Assembly: GCF_900240405.1 (NCBI RefSeq)
Contig: NZ_OEQK01000006.1
Coordinates: forward strand, 186,001 to 250,000
Direction: 5' to 3'
DNA length: 64,000 nt
DNA from: Salirhabdus sp. Marseille-P4669
GTDB lineage: Bacteria > Bacillota > Bacilli > Bacillales > Alkalibacillaceae
Part shown: positions 22,515 to 33,225 of the stretch, piece by piece
Position numbering within the stretch: the stretch's first letter is position 1
How the letters are laid out: every line of letters begins with the position of its first letter
The notes under the pieces: generated by a model
Told to the model about the DNA's origin: nothing
What the model saw: the letters and a program-made list of their open reading frames with translations, nothing else
Databases searched by the model: none
Translations under genes and position numbers: made by a program

Positions 22515-22868
22515 TTAATAGTTAAACGGTCTTTCACTTATTTGAAGAGCTACCATTAGTCTACCGTCTCGATCATGTCCTGCTAGTAGAAGTTCTCCTT
22601 TTTCGTTTTGTTCCCAATCGGATACTCCTTCTGCATATATCCAGCCAATATCCATCTTTAGACCAACACGAAAAGAGCCATTGTCTCCCACAATCTTTGC
22701 TCTTTGATAAGATACTTTTGCATTACGAATAAAAGCTCCAACATTGTAGGCATTGCTATCGAAATGCTTCGCATATGCTCCATTAGTTGTTTCTAAGTGC
22801 ACATACACATCTTTATTTACATATTGATCCAGTGCTTGTTGAACAGCTTCCTTTGCAATAACTTCCAT
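22515..22868 (-). CDS. yojF: YojF family protein (DUF1806)
   Basis: 117 aa, soluble, family without assigned chemistry. The pairing with the bacillithiol deacetylase is conserved in Bacillaceae, so a role in low-molecular-weight thiol metabolism is inferred only from context. Recognisable segments are HLETTNGAYAKHFD and NVGAFIRNAKVSYQRAKIVGD. Confidence 0.8.
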   Translation of the reverse strand: MEVIAKEAVQQALDQYVNKDVYVHLETTNGAYAKHFDSNAYNVGAFIRNAKVSYQRAKIVGDNGSFRVGLKMDIGWIYAEGVSDWEQNEKGELLLAGHDRDGRLMVALQISERPFNY

Positions 22869-22935
22869 GTTTTTTCTCTCCTCTCTATTCAGAAAGTAAT
22901 ATGTAGTTAGGGGAGCAAGAATATCCCTCCTCCCC

Positions 22936-25806
22936 TTACCGAGAGCTCACTCGTTCTTGAATATGCTCTTCCATCCGCTCTGAATCTCGCTTAAGTATAG
23001 GTTTCAAATACTGTCCGGTATAAGACTCCGCAACTTCTGCAACTTCTTCCGGTGTTCCTGTCGCAATAATGGTGCCTCCACCATCTCCACCTTCAGGACC
23101 TAGATCAATTAAATAATCGGCTGTCTTAATAACATCCAAGTTATGCTCAATGATCAAAACAGAATCGCCATTTTCTACTAATCGTTGTAAAACGACTAAT
23201 AAACGGGAAATATCATCTACATGTAAACCTGTAGTTGGTTCATCTAAAATATAAACTGATTTGCCATTTGAACGACGATGAAGCTCACTAGCAAGCTTCA
23301 CACGCTGTGCTTCTCCACCTGATAAAGTGGTAGCTGGCTGACCAAGTTTAACATATCCAAGACCAACATCATAAATCGTTTGGATTTTTCGTTGTATTTT
23401 TGGAATGTTTTCAAAGAAGTCTAGTGCTTCCTCTACCGTCATATCTAATACGTCCGCAATGCTTTTTCCTTTATATTTCACTTCTAAGGTTTCTCTATTA
23501 TATCGCTTTCCATGACAAACTTCACATGGTACGTATACATCCGGTAAAAAGTGCATTTCAATTTTAATAATTCCATCCCCACGACATGCTTCACAGCGCC
23601 CACCTTTTACGTTAAAGCTAAACCGTCCTTTTTTATATCCACGAACCTTGGATTCATTGGTTGCGGCAAACACATCTCGAACATCATCAAAAACACCTGT
23701 GTAGGTTGCCGGATTGGATCTTGGGGAACGGCCAATTGGAGATTGGTCAATATCGATTACCTTCTCCAAATGCTCAATCCCTTTTATTTCCTCTACTTTT
23801 CCAGGCTTTACTCTTCTACGATTTAGTTTTTGAGCTAACGTTTTAAAAATAACTTCATTTACAAGAGAGCTTTTACCAGAGCCTGAAACACCTGTTACAA
23901 CAGTCATCATTCCCAATGGAACTTTAACATCTACACCTTTTAAATTGTTCTCTTCCGCTCCAATAATTTCAAGGAATCGGCCATCACTCTCGCGACGTTC
24001 TTTCGGAAGTGGAATAAATTTTTTTCCAGATAAGTATTGACCTGTTAATGATTTTTTCATTTTCATTACTTGCTTCGGTGTTCCACTCGCGACTACTTCC
24101 CCTCCGTGGGCACCTGCACCAGGTCCAATATCCACTAAGTAATCTGCAGCTAACATCGTATCTTCATCATGCTCCACCACTACTAATGTGTTATCTAAAT
24201 CACGCATTTGCTGGAGTGTAGCAATTAATTTATCATTGTCTCGCTGATGTAACCCAATCGACGGCTCATCCAGAACATAGAGAACCCCTGTTAACGCCGA
24301 GCCAATTTGGGTAGCAAGACGAATACGCTGAGCTTCCCCACCTGACAATGTTCCTGCCGTTCTAGATAATGTTAAATAATCGAGCCCAACATTCGTTAAA
24401 AAGGAAAGGCGATCGGAGATTTCTTTTAAAATCATCGTTGCAATTTGTTGATCTTTTTCCGACAATGGTAAGCTTTCAAAAAATACTTTAGCCTCTTTAA
24501 CAGAAAAATCGGTAACCTGCCCAATATGTTTTCCATTCACCTTCACTGCTAATGTTTCTTCCCGTAAACGGTAGCCATCACACGCTTGACAAGGTTTATC
24601 GGTCATGTACTTTTCCATTTGCTCACGAATAAAATCAGAGGTACTTTCACGATAACGTCGTTCAATATTATGAGCAACCCCTTCAAAATAAATTTCATTG
24701 GAACGAGTGATGCCCCGATCATTCTCATAATGAAAATGAATTTTTTCTTTATTACTTCCATAAAGAATTTTATCCATTTTTGCTTTCGGAATATCCTTCA
24801 CTGGAACATCCATCGAAATATCGTAGTGCTTGCACACACTCTTCAATAGCTGAGGATAATACTGAGAGCTAATGGGCTGCCAAGGTAAGATTGCTCCTTC
24901 ATTTAACGTTAAATTCCAGTCTGGGATTACTAAATCAATATCTACTTTTAATTTAAAGCCTAAACCATCGCAGCTGCTACAAGCACCGTATGGGGTGTTA
25001 AAGGAGAACATTCTAGGCTCTAATTCGTCAATCGAGAAACCACAAATTGGACAAGCATGCTTTTCACTAAATAACAGCTCCTCTTGTCCCATAACATCGA
25101 TGGTAACTTTACCATCCCCTAATTTTAAAGCCGTTTCCAAAGAGTCACTTAATCGACCGGCAACTCCTTCTTTTACGACAATACGGTCGATAACAACCTC
25201 TATTGTATGTTTTTTCGTTTTCTCAAGCTGAATGTCATCGGTCACTTCTCGCATTTCCCCATCAACACGTAGACGCACGTAGCCTTGCTTTTTTAAGTCC
25301 TCTAAAACCTTAACATGTTCACCCTTACGTCCAGATACAACAGGTGCTAAGATTTGCAGCTTGGTTCGTTCTGGGTATTCTAAAATTCGATCGACCATTT
25401 GTTCAATCGTTTGAGATGAAATTTCCGTGCCATGTATCGGACAAAAAGCTTTCCCTACACGAGCATAAAGCAACCGTAAATAATCATAGATTTCCGTTAC
25501 AGTACCAACAGTGGATCGGGGATTTCGACTAGTTGTTTTTTGATCAATCGAAATTGCCGGAGATAGCCCCTCAATTAGATCCACATCCGGCTTATCCATT
25601 TGTCCTAGAAATTGTCGTGCATAGGCAGACAAGGACTCTACATATCTTCTTTGACCTTCTGCATAAATAGTGTCGAAAGCTAACGAAGATTTCCCAGAAC
25701 CTGAAAGTCCTGTTAACACAACTAATTTATTTTTTGGGATATCTACATCAACATTTTTTAAGTTGTTTGCTCGTGCACCTCGCACTTTAATTGACTTCAT
25801 TGCCAT
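22936..25806 (-). CDS. uvrA: UvrA, excinuclease ATPase subunit
   Basis: 956 aa. Two ABC ATPase modules with P-loops GLSGSGKSS (N-terminal) and GVSGSGKSS (about residue 640), signature LSGGEAQR in each, and zinc modules with CPICGFS...CSSC and CEACRGDG...CEVCHG. Scans DNA for bulky lesions together with UvrB. Starts 7 nt after uvrB, so the two are coupled and share the LexA-controlled promoter. Confidence 0.98.
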   Translation of the reverse strand: MAMKSIKVRGARANNLKNVDVDIPKNKLVVLTGLSGSGKSSLAFDTIYAEGQRRYVESLSAYARQFLGQMDKPDVDLIEGLSPAISIDQKTTSRNPRSTVGTVTEIYDYLRLLYARVGKAFCPIHGTEISSQTIEQMVDRILEYPERTKLQILAPVVSGRKGEHVKVLEDLKKQGYVRLRVDGEMREVTDDIQLEKTKKHTIEVVIDRIVVKEGVAGRLSDSLETALKLGDGKVTIDVMGQEELLFSEKHACPICGFSIDELEPRMFSFNTPYGACSSCDGLGFKLKVDIDLVIPDWNLTLNEGAILPWQPISSQYYPQLLKSVCKHYDISMDVPVKDIPKAKMDKILYGSNKEKIHFHYENDRGITRSNEIYFEGVAHNIERRYRESTSDFIREQMEKYMTDKPCQACDGYRLREETLAVKVNGKHIGQVTDFSVKEAKVFFESLPLSEKDQQIATMILKEISDRLSFLTNVGLDYLTLSRTAGTLSGGEAQRIRLATQIGSALTGVLYVLDEPSIGLHQRDNDKLIATLQQMRDLDNTLVVVEHDEDTMLAADYLVDIGPGAGAHGGEVVASGTPKQVMKMKKSLTGQYLSGKKFIPLPKERRESDGRFLEIIGAEENNLKGVDVKVPLGMMTVVTGVSGSGKSSLVNEVIFKTLAQKLNRRRVKPGKVEEIKGIEHLEKVIDIDQSPIGRSPRSNPATYTGVFDDVRDVFAATNESKVRGYKKGRFSFNVKGGRCEACRGDGIIKIEMHFLPDVYVPCEVCHGKRYNRETLEVKYKGKSIADVLDMTVEEALDFFENIPKIQRKIQTIYDVGLGYVKLGQPATTLSGGEAQRVKLASELHRRSNGKSVYILDEPTTGLHVDDISRLLVVLQRLVENGDSVLIIEHNLDVIKTADYLIDLGPEGGDGGGTIIATGTPEEVAEVAESYTGQYLKPILKRDSERMEEHIQERVSSR

Positions 25807-25813
25807 GTTCTTG

Positions 25814-27793
25814 TCATCCTTCCGCCTTTAGTTCCAAAATAATATCCCGCAGTTCTGCCGCTCTCTCGAAGTTTAAGTCTCTTGCTGCTTGCTTCATTTC
25901 TGCTTCTAAGTCTTTGATTCTCTCCGCCTTCTCTTCTTTAGATAAGTTTGCTAATGTTGCCGTTTCTCCGTATTTCTCATCATCTTCTGCTGCCACTGTC
26001 GCTCGAATCACATCACGAACTTTCTTCTTAATGGTCTGTGGCGTAATGCCATGCTCTTCGTTATAGGCAATTTGCTTTTCCCGCCGACGGTATGTTTCTT
26101 CAATAGCAATCTGCATCGAGTCGGTCATTTTATCTGCATACATAATAACTTGACCATTCGCGTTACGAGCAGCACGACCAATTGTCTGAATAAGCGAACG
26201 ATGAGAACGTAAAAATCCTTCCTTATCCGCATCTAAAATCGCCACTAAGGAAACCTCTGGTATATCTAGACCTTCTCTTAATAAGTTAATCCCAACAATT
26301 ACGTCATATTTTCCAACACGCAAATCTCGAATAATTTCAATTCGTTCCAGTGTTTTGATTTCCGAATGTAAATAAGCGACTTTGAAACCGACATCCTTCA
26401 AATAATCCGATAAGTCTTCTGCCATTTTGATCGTCAATGTTGTCACCAATACACGTTCATTACGCTCTGTGCGCTTCTTCACTTCTCCTATTAAATTATC
26501 AATTTGCCCTTCAATAGGACGAACATCAATTTTTGGATCTAACAATCCTGTAGGGCGAATAATTTGCTCTGTCATTTTCGGTGTATGCTCTAGCTCATAT
26601 GGACCAGGTGTAGCAGAAACAAATATTGCTTGATTGACATGCTTTTCGAATTCCTCAAATTTTAAAGGCCGGTTATCTAGAGCAGATGGTAAACGGAAGC
26701 CATGGTCCACAAGTGTCATCTTCCGCGCACGATCCCCGTTGTACATTCCTCTTACCTGTGGCAATGTAACGTGGGATTCATCGACTACTAATAGAAAGTC
26801 TTCTGGAAAATAATCAAGTAAAGTATATGGTGTTGCTCCCGCTTCACGTAGGGTTAAATGTCTAGAGTAATTCTCTATTCCAGAACAAAAGCCCATTTCT
26901 CGCATCATTTCCAAATCATAATTCGTTCGTTGTTCCAAACGTTGCGCCTCTAACAATTTATTATCTGCACGGAACTGCTCTAACGTTTCCTTTAATTCCT
27001 TTTCTATATTTTCGATTGCAACTTTCATTTTCTCTTCACGGGTTACGAAGTGGGAGGCCGGAAAAATTGCCACATGCTCTCGGTCTCCTATAATTTCACC
27101 AGTTAATGCATCCACTTCTCGAATCCGGTCTATTTCATCTCCAAAAAATTCTACACGTAAGCAATGCTCTTCCTTAGATGCAGGAATAATTTCGACTGAA
27201 TCTCCACGGACACGGAAGGTACCACGCTGGAAGTCAATATCATTTCTACTATATTGAATGTCTACTAAATTACGGAGTAGCTCATCCCGATCCTTTTCCA
27301 TTCCTACACGTAACGAAACCACTAATTCACGATATTCTTCCGGATTACCTAAACCATAAATACAAGAAACACTGGCAACAATAATAACATCATTCCGTTC
27401 AAACAAAGCAGATGTAGCCGAGTGACGAAGCTTATCAATTTCATCATTAATGCTTGCATCTTTTTCAATATATGTATCTGTCGATGGTACATACGCTTCT
27501 GGTTGATAATAGTCATAATAACTCACGAAATATTCCACCCGATTATTCGGGAAAAATTCTTTAAATTCACTATACAATTGTCCTGCAAGGGTTTTATTAT
27601 GTGCAATTACTAATGTTGGCTTGTTCACTTCTTTTATTACATTGGAAATCGTAAATGTTTTCCCTGTCCCAGTAGCCCCAAGTAGTGTTTGATGTTTCTT
27701 ACCTTTATGAATGCCATCTACTAGTTCCGCGATTGCTTTCGGTTGATCTCCTTGAGGCTCGTATTGCGACACTAGTTCAAATTGATTTTCCAA
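25814..27793 (-). CDS. uvrB: UvrB, excinuclease helicase-like subunit
   Basis: 659 aa. Walker [13 protein letters not shown], the damage-loading beta-hairpin [15 protein letters not shown], helicase motifs including DESHVTLPQ and QTIGRAARN, and a C-terminal UVR domain ([20 protein letters not shown]) that contacts UvrC. First gene of uvrBA. Confidence 0.98.
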   Translation of the reverse strand: MENQFELVSQYEPQGDQPKAIAELVDGIHKGKKHQTLLGATGTGKTFTISNVIKEVNKPTLVIAHNKTLAGQLYSEFKEFFPNNRVEYFVSYYDYYQPEAYVPSTDTYIEKDASINDEIDKLRHSATSALFERNDVIIVASVSCIYGLGNPEEYRELVVSLRVGMEKDRDELLRNLVDIQYSRNDIDFQRGTFRVRGDSVEIIPASKEEHCLRVEFFGDEIDRIREVDALTGEIIGDREHVAIFPASHFVTREEKMKVAIENIEKELKETLEQFRADNKLLEAQRLEQRTNYDLEMMREMGFCSGIENYSRHLTLREAGATPYTLLDYFPEDFLLVVDESHVTLPQVRGMYNGDRARKMTLVDHGFRLPSALDNRPLKFEEFEKHVNQAIFVSATPGPYELEHTPKMTEQIIRPTGLLDPKIDVRPIEGQIDNLIGEVKKRTERNERVLVTTLTIKMAEDLSDYLKDVGFKVAYLHSEIKTLERIEIIRDLRVGKYDVIVGINLLREGLDIPEVSLVAILDADKEGFLRSHRSLIQTIGRAARNANGQVIMYADKMTDSMQIAIEETYRRREKQIAYNEEHGITPQTIKKKVRDVIRATVAAEDDEKYGETATLANLSKEEKAERIKDLEAEMKQAARDLNFERAAELRDIILELKAEG

Positions 27794-27832
27794 ACCAAAC
27801 CCTCCATTTCACACGTACCTATTGTTTCTAAC

Positions 27833-27860
27833 ATTATACCATATAATAGAACAGACATTC
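27833..27860 (-). promoter_or_regulatory. Extended -10 promoter and LexA (SOS) box of uvrBA
   Basis: TATAAT (27833-27838) preceded by TGG forms an extended -10. Immediately upstream is GAACAGACATTC (27849-27860), which matches the Bacillus LexA/DinR core GAACNNNNGTTC with one mismatch. It covers the -35 zone, the right place for repression. uvrBA is a known LexA target in B. subtilis. Confidence 0.75.
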
Positions 27861-27921
27861 TATTTTTATCAATATAACCGAATTTTTTCCTAATTACCAT
27901 TTTATACTTTTTCAATGGGAA

Positions 27922-27960
27922 ATAAAAAAACTCTGACTAAATATGCGATTTAACCAGAGG
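27922..27960 (-). terminator. Terminator overlapping the 3' end of the GDSL gene
   Basis: CTCTGGTTAAAT paired with ATTTAGTCAGAG and followed by TTTTTTT on the minus strand; the stop codon lies inside the stem. Confidence 0.7.
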
Positions 27961-28593
27961 TTCGAATTCATCATAACCAGTATTATGAAAAGCTTCAGCA
28001 ATGATACGATATCCATGTTTATTTGGATGAAAACCATCTAGAAAAAGTAAATCCTGCTCTCTACCTAAAAATAATGTATAAACATCAGCCACTTTAATCG
28101 TTGATGAAGTGAAAGATAATAATTGATGATTAAAATATTCTAGTGCTCTTGCTGCAATTGGATTTGGATATGGATTATATAATGTCATAAGCCGAATCGC
28201 ATAGGGCTTATGAGAATCTACCTTCCGTTGATCCACTCTGTCCACAATCTCCCATATATCTTGAAGGATTCCCTCTAATGAATCCCCCAATACATGAGGA
28301 CTAGGATTTCGTTCAAAATTTTTCCAAACCGTTCTCAAGTCATTTCCACCAATTGTTATCGTAATAATGTCTGCTTGGGTAATAGCATCTAGCACCATCG
28401 GGGATTCTACCATGCTTTTTAACTCTGGAATACGCAATCCATTTTCAGCAAACTTCTCAAGTTGGATAGGATAATTGAAAACTTGTTCCATTCTATTTTT
28501 ATAGATTTCTACAAATCCTGGAGCAAATAAGGAGCCAGTTCCCACTGTTAATGAGTCACCAAGCGCTACATACAATAAGGGCATTCTACTCAT
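27937..28593 (-). CDS. SGNH/GDSL-type esterase or lipase
   Basis: About 218 aa. The nucleophile block is YVALGDSLTVGTGS, block III is ITIGGNDLR, and block V is LFLDGFHPNKHGYRIIAE with the catalytic Asp and His. No signal peptide is evident, so it is probably cytoplasmic or leaves by another route. Substrate unknown. The GTG at 28602 lies inside the SD GAGGTGA; the ATG at 28593 is preferred. Confidence 0.85.
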   Translation of the reverse strand: MSRMPLLYVALGDSLTVGTGSLFAPGFVEIYKNRMEQVFNYPIQLEKFAENGLRIPELKSMVESPMVLDAITQADIITITIGGNDLRTVWKNFERNPSPHVLGDSLEGILQDIWEIVDRVDQRKVDSHKPYAIRLMTLYNPYPNPIAARALEYFNHQLLSFTSSTIKVADVYTLFLGREQDLLFLDGFHPNKHGYRIIAEAFHNTGYDEFEPLVKSHI

Positions 28594-28639
28594 AAGCGTC
28601 ACCTCAGAATAGAATATGCCATTTGTTGTTTAGGTGTTC

Positions 28640-29016
28640 ATCATCATTTTTGGTTGGGGAATTTTATTTGGAGTGAGTTAATTGGTGAATTATTAAGTGA
28701 TATTGATGAATTGTGTGCTGGTTTTGGGGAATTACCCATTCTTGTTGGTGAATTGTTTACACTTATTGATGAATTTAACATTATTACTGTTGAATCCCGT
28801 GCTGTTGATGAGGGATTTCAGCTTCATATTGGGGCTTTGCTCTCACTTTTCATGGAATTTTATATTGCTCAATTCCAAACTGATGTTGTTGAATAAATCC
28901 TTCATATTGACGAATTATCCTCGCTCACCGTTGAATTATCACCAGCTTCTATTGAATTCCACAGCGTTATTGTAGAATTACCAACTCATTTTGCTGTATT
29001 GCGCACTCAACGCAAC
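28640..29016. repeat. 21-bp periodic intergenic array C (GTTGAATT type)
   Basis: GAATT cores preceded by TTGAT, TTGGT or TTGTT follow each other in exact 21-bp steps from 28659 to 29016: about 16 units with one 15-bp step. The intervening bases are nearly random. Long open frames exist through it because 21 is a multiple of 3, but they lack SDs and recognisable products. It fills the whole gap between the GDSL gene and minJ. Confidence 0.85.
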
Positions 29017-29034
29017 AATCCCCCAAAAAATCCA

Positions 29035-29066
29035 AAACGACATGCCCCTATTGGCATGTCGTTTCC
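29035..29066 (-). terminator. Terminator after minJ
   Basis: AAACGACATGCC/GGCATGTCGTTT stem with a 6-nt loop and TTTTGGATTTTTT tail on the minus strand; directly adjoins array C. Confidence 0.88.
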
Positions 29067-29068
29067 AA

Positions 29069-30280
29069 TTAATCTAAACTACTAGGTATGTCTTGTGGAT
29101 ATAAACGAAACCTAGGCTTCTCTTTAATAAAAACTAATCCAAGCTCGTAATGTTCACCTTCATACATCGGTCCTTGCACGAACCGAAGCTCTCCTTCAAT
29201 TGTTCGAACCTCTAATTTACAAAAGGCACGATTCTCTTGGAGTGCATCATAAAATTCTTGCTCATTTGAAACAGGAATTTGATGAACCTTTTCAATTTTC
29301 TCCCCGACTTTAAGTCCCATTTTATCAGCTGGTGTATTTGGAATAACCGATAAAATGAATAAACTATCCGGTTGAGGCGTGTAAATTCCCTGCTTTTCTT
29401 GATCGGAAAATTGAACCCATAACGTAATTATTAGTCTTCCAAATATGGCTACTGCCGCACCAACTACAGCTAATATTGGATAAAAGTAGCTTCCAGCAGT
29501 TAACATACCAATAATGACGATGAATCCAATGTTCCATTTCCCAAGAAGTTTTCCTCCTTGATCGACATACATCCCTTGGAATACCTGTTGAATTCCAATT
29601 AGGAAGGGCAAAATCATTAAGCTATACCCATCATTTCCAATTGGGAATAGCGGCCACCATGGGGCAAAGGACTCGATCATGCCACTAGGTACTGGAATCA
29701 CTAATGGCACAACCGCTAATCTTCTCAGCGCATGCCGACCAACATATTTTCCACGCTTCCCTTTTAATAATCTTGCAAAGCCGTATTCTTTCTTCGTGGT
29801 AAAGAAAAGAATCGTTTCCAATACAAGTAGCAATGTACATAGACCTAGTAATAATGTGAGATTCGTATGTTCAAAATCTGATGCCCAATTAGATGGAATA
29901 AAGCTTACATTAAATTGATTTACACCCCATATAACAAGAATCGTTAAACCAAATGTATATGCTGGTGATAATAACGTTAAAGCCCCAGTAATCGATAGGA
30001 TTATGGATGCAATCGAAATCGTAAGCAGTACAGAATAAGGTATAACTCCGCCTAAAACGATGAGAAGAATAGATAGAACCAAACTGCTAACGATACTTAC
30101 CAAAACTGTTTTCTTCCACTCCGAACCAATAGGATATAGTGCTGTACCAAAGCTTTTCCGTTCCCTTTTCCTCCGAAAATAGGATGTTAAAAAGGTTAAA
30201 AGAAATACCCAATAAAATAATGGTTGTCCGAATAACCATAAAAATGCATTTCCAATTTCAATAAGCCACGCTTCCATCAT
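29069..30280 (-). CDS. minJ: MinJ-like PDZ membrane protein (division-site determinant)
   Basis: About 403 aa with seven or eight hydrophobic segments followed by a cytosolic or peripheral PDZ domain (SVIPNTPADKMGLKVGEKIEKVHQIPV, about residues 310-380). In B. subtilis MinJ links DivIVA to MinCD at the poles and septum. The size, topology and position upstream of ctpB/ftsX/ftsE/secA match. Of the clustered starts, ATG 30280 (MMEAWLIEIG) has SD GCGGGGGA. Function is by homology only. Confidence 0.8.
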   Translation of the reverse strand: MMEAWLIEIGNAFLWLFGQPLFYWVFLLTFLTSYFRRKRERKSFGTALYPIGSEWKKTVLVSIVSSLVLSILLIVLGGVIPYSVLLTISIASIILSITGALTLLSPAYTFGLTILVIWGVNQFNVSFIPSNWASDFEHTNLTLLLGLCTLLLVLETILFFTTKKEYGFARLLKGKRGKYVGRHALRRLAVVPLVIPVPSGMIESFAPWWPLFPIGNDGYSLMILPFLIGIQQVFQGMYVDQGGKLLGKWNIGFIVIIGMLTAGSYFYPILAVVGAAVAIFGRLIITLWVQFSDQEKQGIYTPQPDSLFILSVIPNTPADKMGLKVGEKIEKVHQIPVSNEQEFYDALQENRAFCKLEVRTIEGELRFVQGPMYEGEHYELGLVFIKEKPRFRLYPQDIPSSLD

Positions 30281-30340
30281 GTTGCATCCCCCGCTCATTT
30301 CCACTTTACTTTTATAAAGTCCCTAATACTTCTATTCTCC

Positions 30341-30368
30341 ATTATGATACAAATTCCTGCAAGTGCAA
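30341..30368 (-). promoter_or_regulatory. Sigma-A promoter candidate of minJ
   Basis: TTGCAC (30363-30368), 16-nt spacer, CATAAT (30341-30346), about 60 nt upstream of the minJ start. Confidence 0.55.
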
Positions 30369-30539
30369 GATGTCCTGTTTCATCATAATGTAAAAAAGCG
30401 TCGAAAACTCGATAGCCTTCAGGATAATTACTAAGGCATTAAAGTATCAAATTATAAGAATTTTTAATCAAGCCGAAAGTACTAAATTCTCACCCTCCTC
30501 CTTCACTACATAGGAATTACTATTCATTTTTGTAAATAA

Positions 30540-30600
30540 TTGTAATTTTTGAAAAATATTTTATTATAATGTGATTGTTGTTAAAAAACCATGGAGGTGG
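30540..30600 (+). promoter_or_regulatory. Promoter candidate and strong SD deciding a TTG start
   Basis: TTGTAA (30540-30545) and TATAAT (30565-30570) with a long 19-nt spacer; then GGAGGTGG (30593-30600) 4 nt before the TTG at 30605. The divergent gap 30281-30604 shows nothing else clear. Confidence 0.5.
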
Positions 30601-30604
30601 AGAT

Positions 30605-31522
30605 TTGAAATTTTTGACGAAATTATCGCTTTTATTTCTGTTAACATTACTATTAGCCGCTTGTTCAGATGATGACAAGGCTTCAAAGGATGCTGAGGAG
30701 CCAAAAACTACGGAAAGCGAAGCACCTGATGAAGAAGCAAATTCCGAAGAAGAACCTGCAGACGACCCTACAGAGGAAGAAGGAACAGAGGAACAAGATA
30801 CGCCAGCTGGTGGTTCCGATGAAGCAGTTAAAATTTATGAGCAATTAGAAGCAGCTTTCGAAAATGTTGAAAGCAGTAGCAGTGAAATCTCGATGCAAAT
30901 GGATATTAAAGCCGGAACTGAAGAAGGAACAATGTCCTTCGATTTTGAAACGGATCAATTACATACAACCGGAGAACACCATACGACTGGAAATATGTAT
31001 CTAGATATGCAAGGACAAACGATGGATATGGATATGGAGGTCTATCAAACAATCGATGCCACATACACGAAAAACTCAATGCTCGGTGAAGGTTGGGTTC
31101 TAGATGGAGCTGGCTTCGGTATCCCACCATCAACTGGCTTGGATGTTGTTCAAAGCATGCAAGGATTAGCAAGTCAATTACAAGTTGACGAAATAGATGG
31201 CAATATCGTCTTATACTTAGATGAACAGAAATTAGAATCCCACGATTTTATAGATGGCTTTTTAGCTGCTCAGAGCCAAATGGGTCTTGATAGTAGCGTG
31301 GACTACGAAGTATTTCTAAATACGTTTATGATTGAAGTAGACCCATCCACAAATTTATTAAACTATATGCAATTTGATATCGAGATGACGGGTAATGACC
31401 CTGAATTGGGTGAAACAGGCGTTGCATTACTATTGGAATATGGTGTATCCGAATACAATCACCTTAGTGAAATAACAGTTCCACAGGAAGTAATCGATTC
31501 TGCGGCGCAGTCCGCAAACTAA
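30605..31522 (+). CDS. Secreted lipoprotein, DUF6612-like
   Basis: About 305 aa. With the TTG start the product begins MKFLTKLSLLFLLTLLLAAC, a clean lipoprotein signal (lipobox LAAC); an upstream ATG would add ten residues before it and lacks an SD. An acidic Glu/Asp/Pro-rich linker (about 25-70) precedes a folded domain with the repeat-like sentences EGTMSFDFETDQLHTTGEHH and NTFMIEVDPSTNLLNYMQFDIEM, which resembles the LolA-like DUF6612 family of Bacillota. Role unknown; probably binds a lipid or wall component outside the membrane. Confidence 0.7.
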   Translation: MKFLTKLSLLFLLTLLLAACSDDDKASKDAEEPKTTESEAPDEEANSEEEPADDPTEEEGTEEQDTPAGGSDEAVKIYEQLEAAFENVESSSSEISMQMDIKAGTEEGTMSFDFETDQLHTTGEHHTTGNMYLDMQGQTMDMDMEVYQTIDATYTKNSMLGEGWVLDGAGFGIPPSTGLDVVQSMQGLASQLQVDEIDGNIVLYLDEQKLESHDFIDGFLAAQSQMGLDSSVDYEVFLNTFMIEVDPSTNLLNYMQFDIEMTGNDPELGETGVALLLEYGVSEYNHLSEITVPQEVIDSAAQSAN

Positions 31523-31531
31523 AATGATGCT

Positions 31532-31566
31532 AAAAGCTTCAGGAGATTATTCTGAAGCTTTTTTAT
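31532..31566 (+). terminator. Terminator after the DUF6612-like lipoprotein
   Basis: AAGCTTCAG/CTGAAGCTT with T-run tail starts 10 nt past the stop. Confidence 0.85.
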
Positions 31567-31582
31567 TTCTTCTCTAAAACAG

Positions 31583-31613
31583 AAAAATCCGCGGTCATTT
31601 CCGCGGATTTTTT
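31583..31613. terminator. Bidirectional terminator between the lipoprotein and ctpB
   Basis: AAATCCGCGG/CCGCGGATTT with A/T runs on both sides; it adjoins the ctpB stop codon. Confidence 0.85.
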
Positions 31614-31614
31614 C

Positions 31615-33099
31615 TTATTGATAAAGTTCTTTTAAGGCTGTATTCATTTGCTTATCATTTTCTTCATCTCTTACTGCATCCATTACTACTTCTTGAATTT
31701 TTGCTCCGGTATCTTTATCAATTTGACCTGAAGCAGTTAAGCCATGATCCGTTTGGAACTTTTTCACGACTTCTTCCATCTCTTTGCTGAAATAGCCATC
31801 TTCCCGTCCAGGATCATATCCAATGCCTTTTAACATCTTTTGGATATTGGCAATTGCATCATTGGACATATCGAATGTGTATGGCTCTTCTACTTGGAAT
31901 GGAGTTGTATAGAAAAACTCCGGCTGTTTCGCCTCGATTGTTGGTGCCACACCTTTTTCATTGATCCATTCTCCACTTGGTGTTAGCCACTTGTACACAG
32001 TAATTTTAATGTTGCTGCCATCACCAAGCTGAAGTGTTTTTTGCACTGTTCCTTTACCATAGCTCTGTTCCCCAACGATGTCATAGCCAGCTTCTTTCAT
32101 TGCTGCTGCTAAAATCTCAGATGCAGAGGCACTACCATTATTCATTAAGACACTAATTGGATAGTCTTTTTTATCATTGGTACCAGAATAGAATCGTTGT
32201 TTTTCTCCATTACGGTGTTCAAATAACACGTACGGCTGATCCTTTGGTATAAAGTTTTCTAAAATAACCTCTACCGATTCAAATAATCCACCTGGGTTTC
32301 CGCGAACATCAATGACTAATCCATCTATACCTTCCGCTTCCAGCTCTTCCAGTGCTTTATTGAAATCTCGAGCCGTATCCGTTGAGAAGGAAGTAATTTC
32401 AATAACCCCTGTCTTCTTACCATCAACTTCTCTTACACTCTTATAAACCGTTTCAATCGGTATCTCATCCCGTACTACATCCACCTCTAACAACTGATCA
32501 ACGCCTGGTCGTCGGATTTGTAAGGTAACGGTGGAACCTTTTTCTCCACGAATTTTCGATACCGCTTCATATAAATCATAGCCTTCTAAGCTTTCACCAT
32601 CTACTTGTAAAATTTGATCTTTAGGCATTAGCCCAGCGTCTTCAGCTGGCGAACCTTTAATTGGCGCTACAATCGTTACTACGCCATCTTCCATATTTAC
32701 TTCTGCACCAATTCCTTCAAAGGAAGATTCAATACTGTCATTAAACTGTTCCACTGTCTCAAGGTCCATGTAGACGGTATGTGGATCATCTAACACTTCT
32801 AACATCCCTTGAATGGCACCTTCTACTAGTTCCTCATCTTCCACTTGCTCTATGTAGTTGTCCTTAATAATAGCATAGGCATTCATAAACTTAGAGAATT
32901 GATCTGAATTTGCATCAGGCTCAACTACAGCATTCTGTACTTCCTTACTTTTTTCCTCTGCTGTTTTTGTAGAAGATGCATCTTGTGCCACCTTCTCCTC
33001 ATTATTCCCAATTACTTCTAATGCTGTGTAGGTTAACGCCCCACCAAAAAGGACAGCAATTAACACAATGACAACTAAGTAACGGTTTTTTATGTTCAT
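31615..33099 (-). CDS. ctpB: CtpB-like S41 carboxy-terminal processing protease
   Basis: About 494 aa. One N-terminal membrane anchor (YLVVIVLIAVLFGGALTYTAL), a PDZ domain (about 115-190, GIGAEVNMEDGVVTIVAPIKGSPAEDAGL), the S41 protease with catalytic Ser in NNGSASASEIL and Lys in SYGKGTVQ, and a C-terminal peptidoglycan-binding domain (IGYDPGREDGYFSKEMEE). In B. subtilis CtpB cuts SpoIVFA during sporulation. The start is ATG 33099; the GTG at 33108 is part of the SD GAGGTGA. Confidence 0.92.
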   Translation of the reverse strand: MNIKNRYLVVIVLIAVLFGGALTYTALEVIGNNEEKVAQDASSTKTAEEKSKEVQNAVVEPDANSDQFSKFMNAYAIIKDNYIEQVEDEELVEGAIQGMLEVLDDPHTVYMDLETVEQFNDSIESSFEGIGAEVNMEDGVVTIVAPIKGSPAEDAGLMPKDQILQVDGESLEGYDLYEAVSKIRGEKGSTVTLQIRRPGVDQLLEVDVVRDEIPIETVYKSVREVDGKKTGVIEITSFSTDTARDFNKALEELEAEGIDGLVIDVRGNPGGLFESVEVILENFIPKDQPYVLFEHRNGEKQRFYSGTNDKKDYPISVLMNNGSASASEILAAAMKEAGYDIVGEQSYGKGTVQKTLQLGDGSNIKITVYKWLTPSGEWINEKGVAPTIEAKQPEFFYTTPFQVEEPYTFDMSNDAIANIQKMLKGIGYDPGREDGYFSKEMEEVVKKFQTDHGLTASGQIDKDTGAKIQEVVMDAVRDEENDKQMNTALKELYQ

Positions 33100-33153
33100 G
33101 GCAATCACCTCTATTTCTGTTTATGTTTCTCTACTTTTGCTTCCTTGAAAGGA

Positions 33154-33186
33154 AAAAGACATCTCACCGTATGTGCGATGCCTTTT
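33154..33186 (-). terminator. Terminator between the M23 hydrolase and ctpB
   Basis: AAAAGGCATC paired with GATGTCTTTT around a 13-nt loop on the minus strand, with T-rich tail. Confidence 0.65.
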
Positions 33187-33225
33187 ATAATACTATATGA
33201 TATCTTTTACGTAAACATGTCCGAA

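Noticed and set aside
28654-28975. Overlapping plus-strand ORFs of 80-92 codons
   Set aside because: Same cause: they are translations of the 21-bp array C, without SDs or family similarity.
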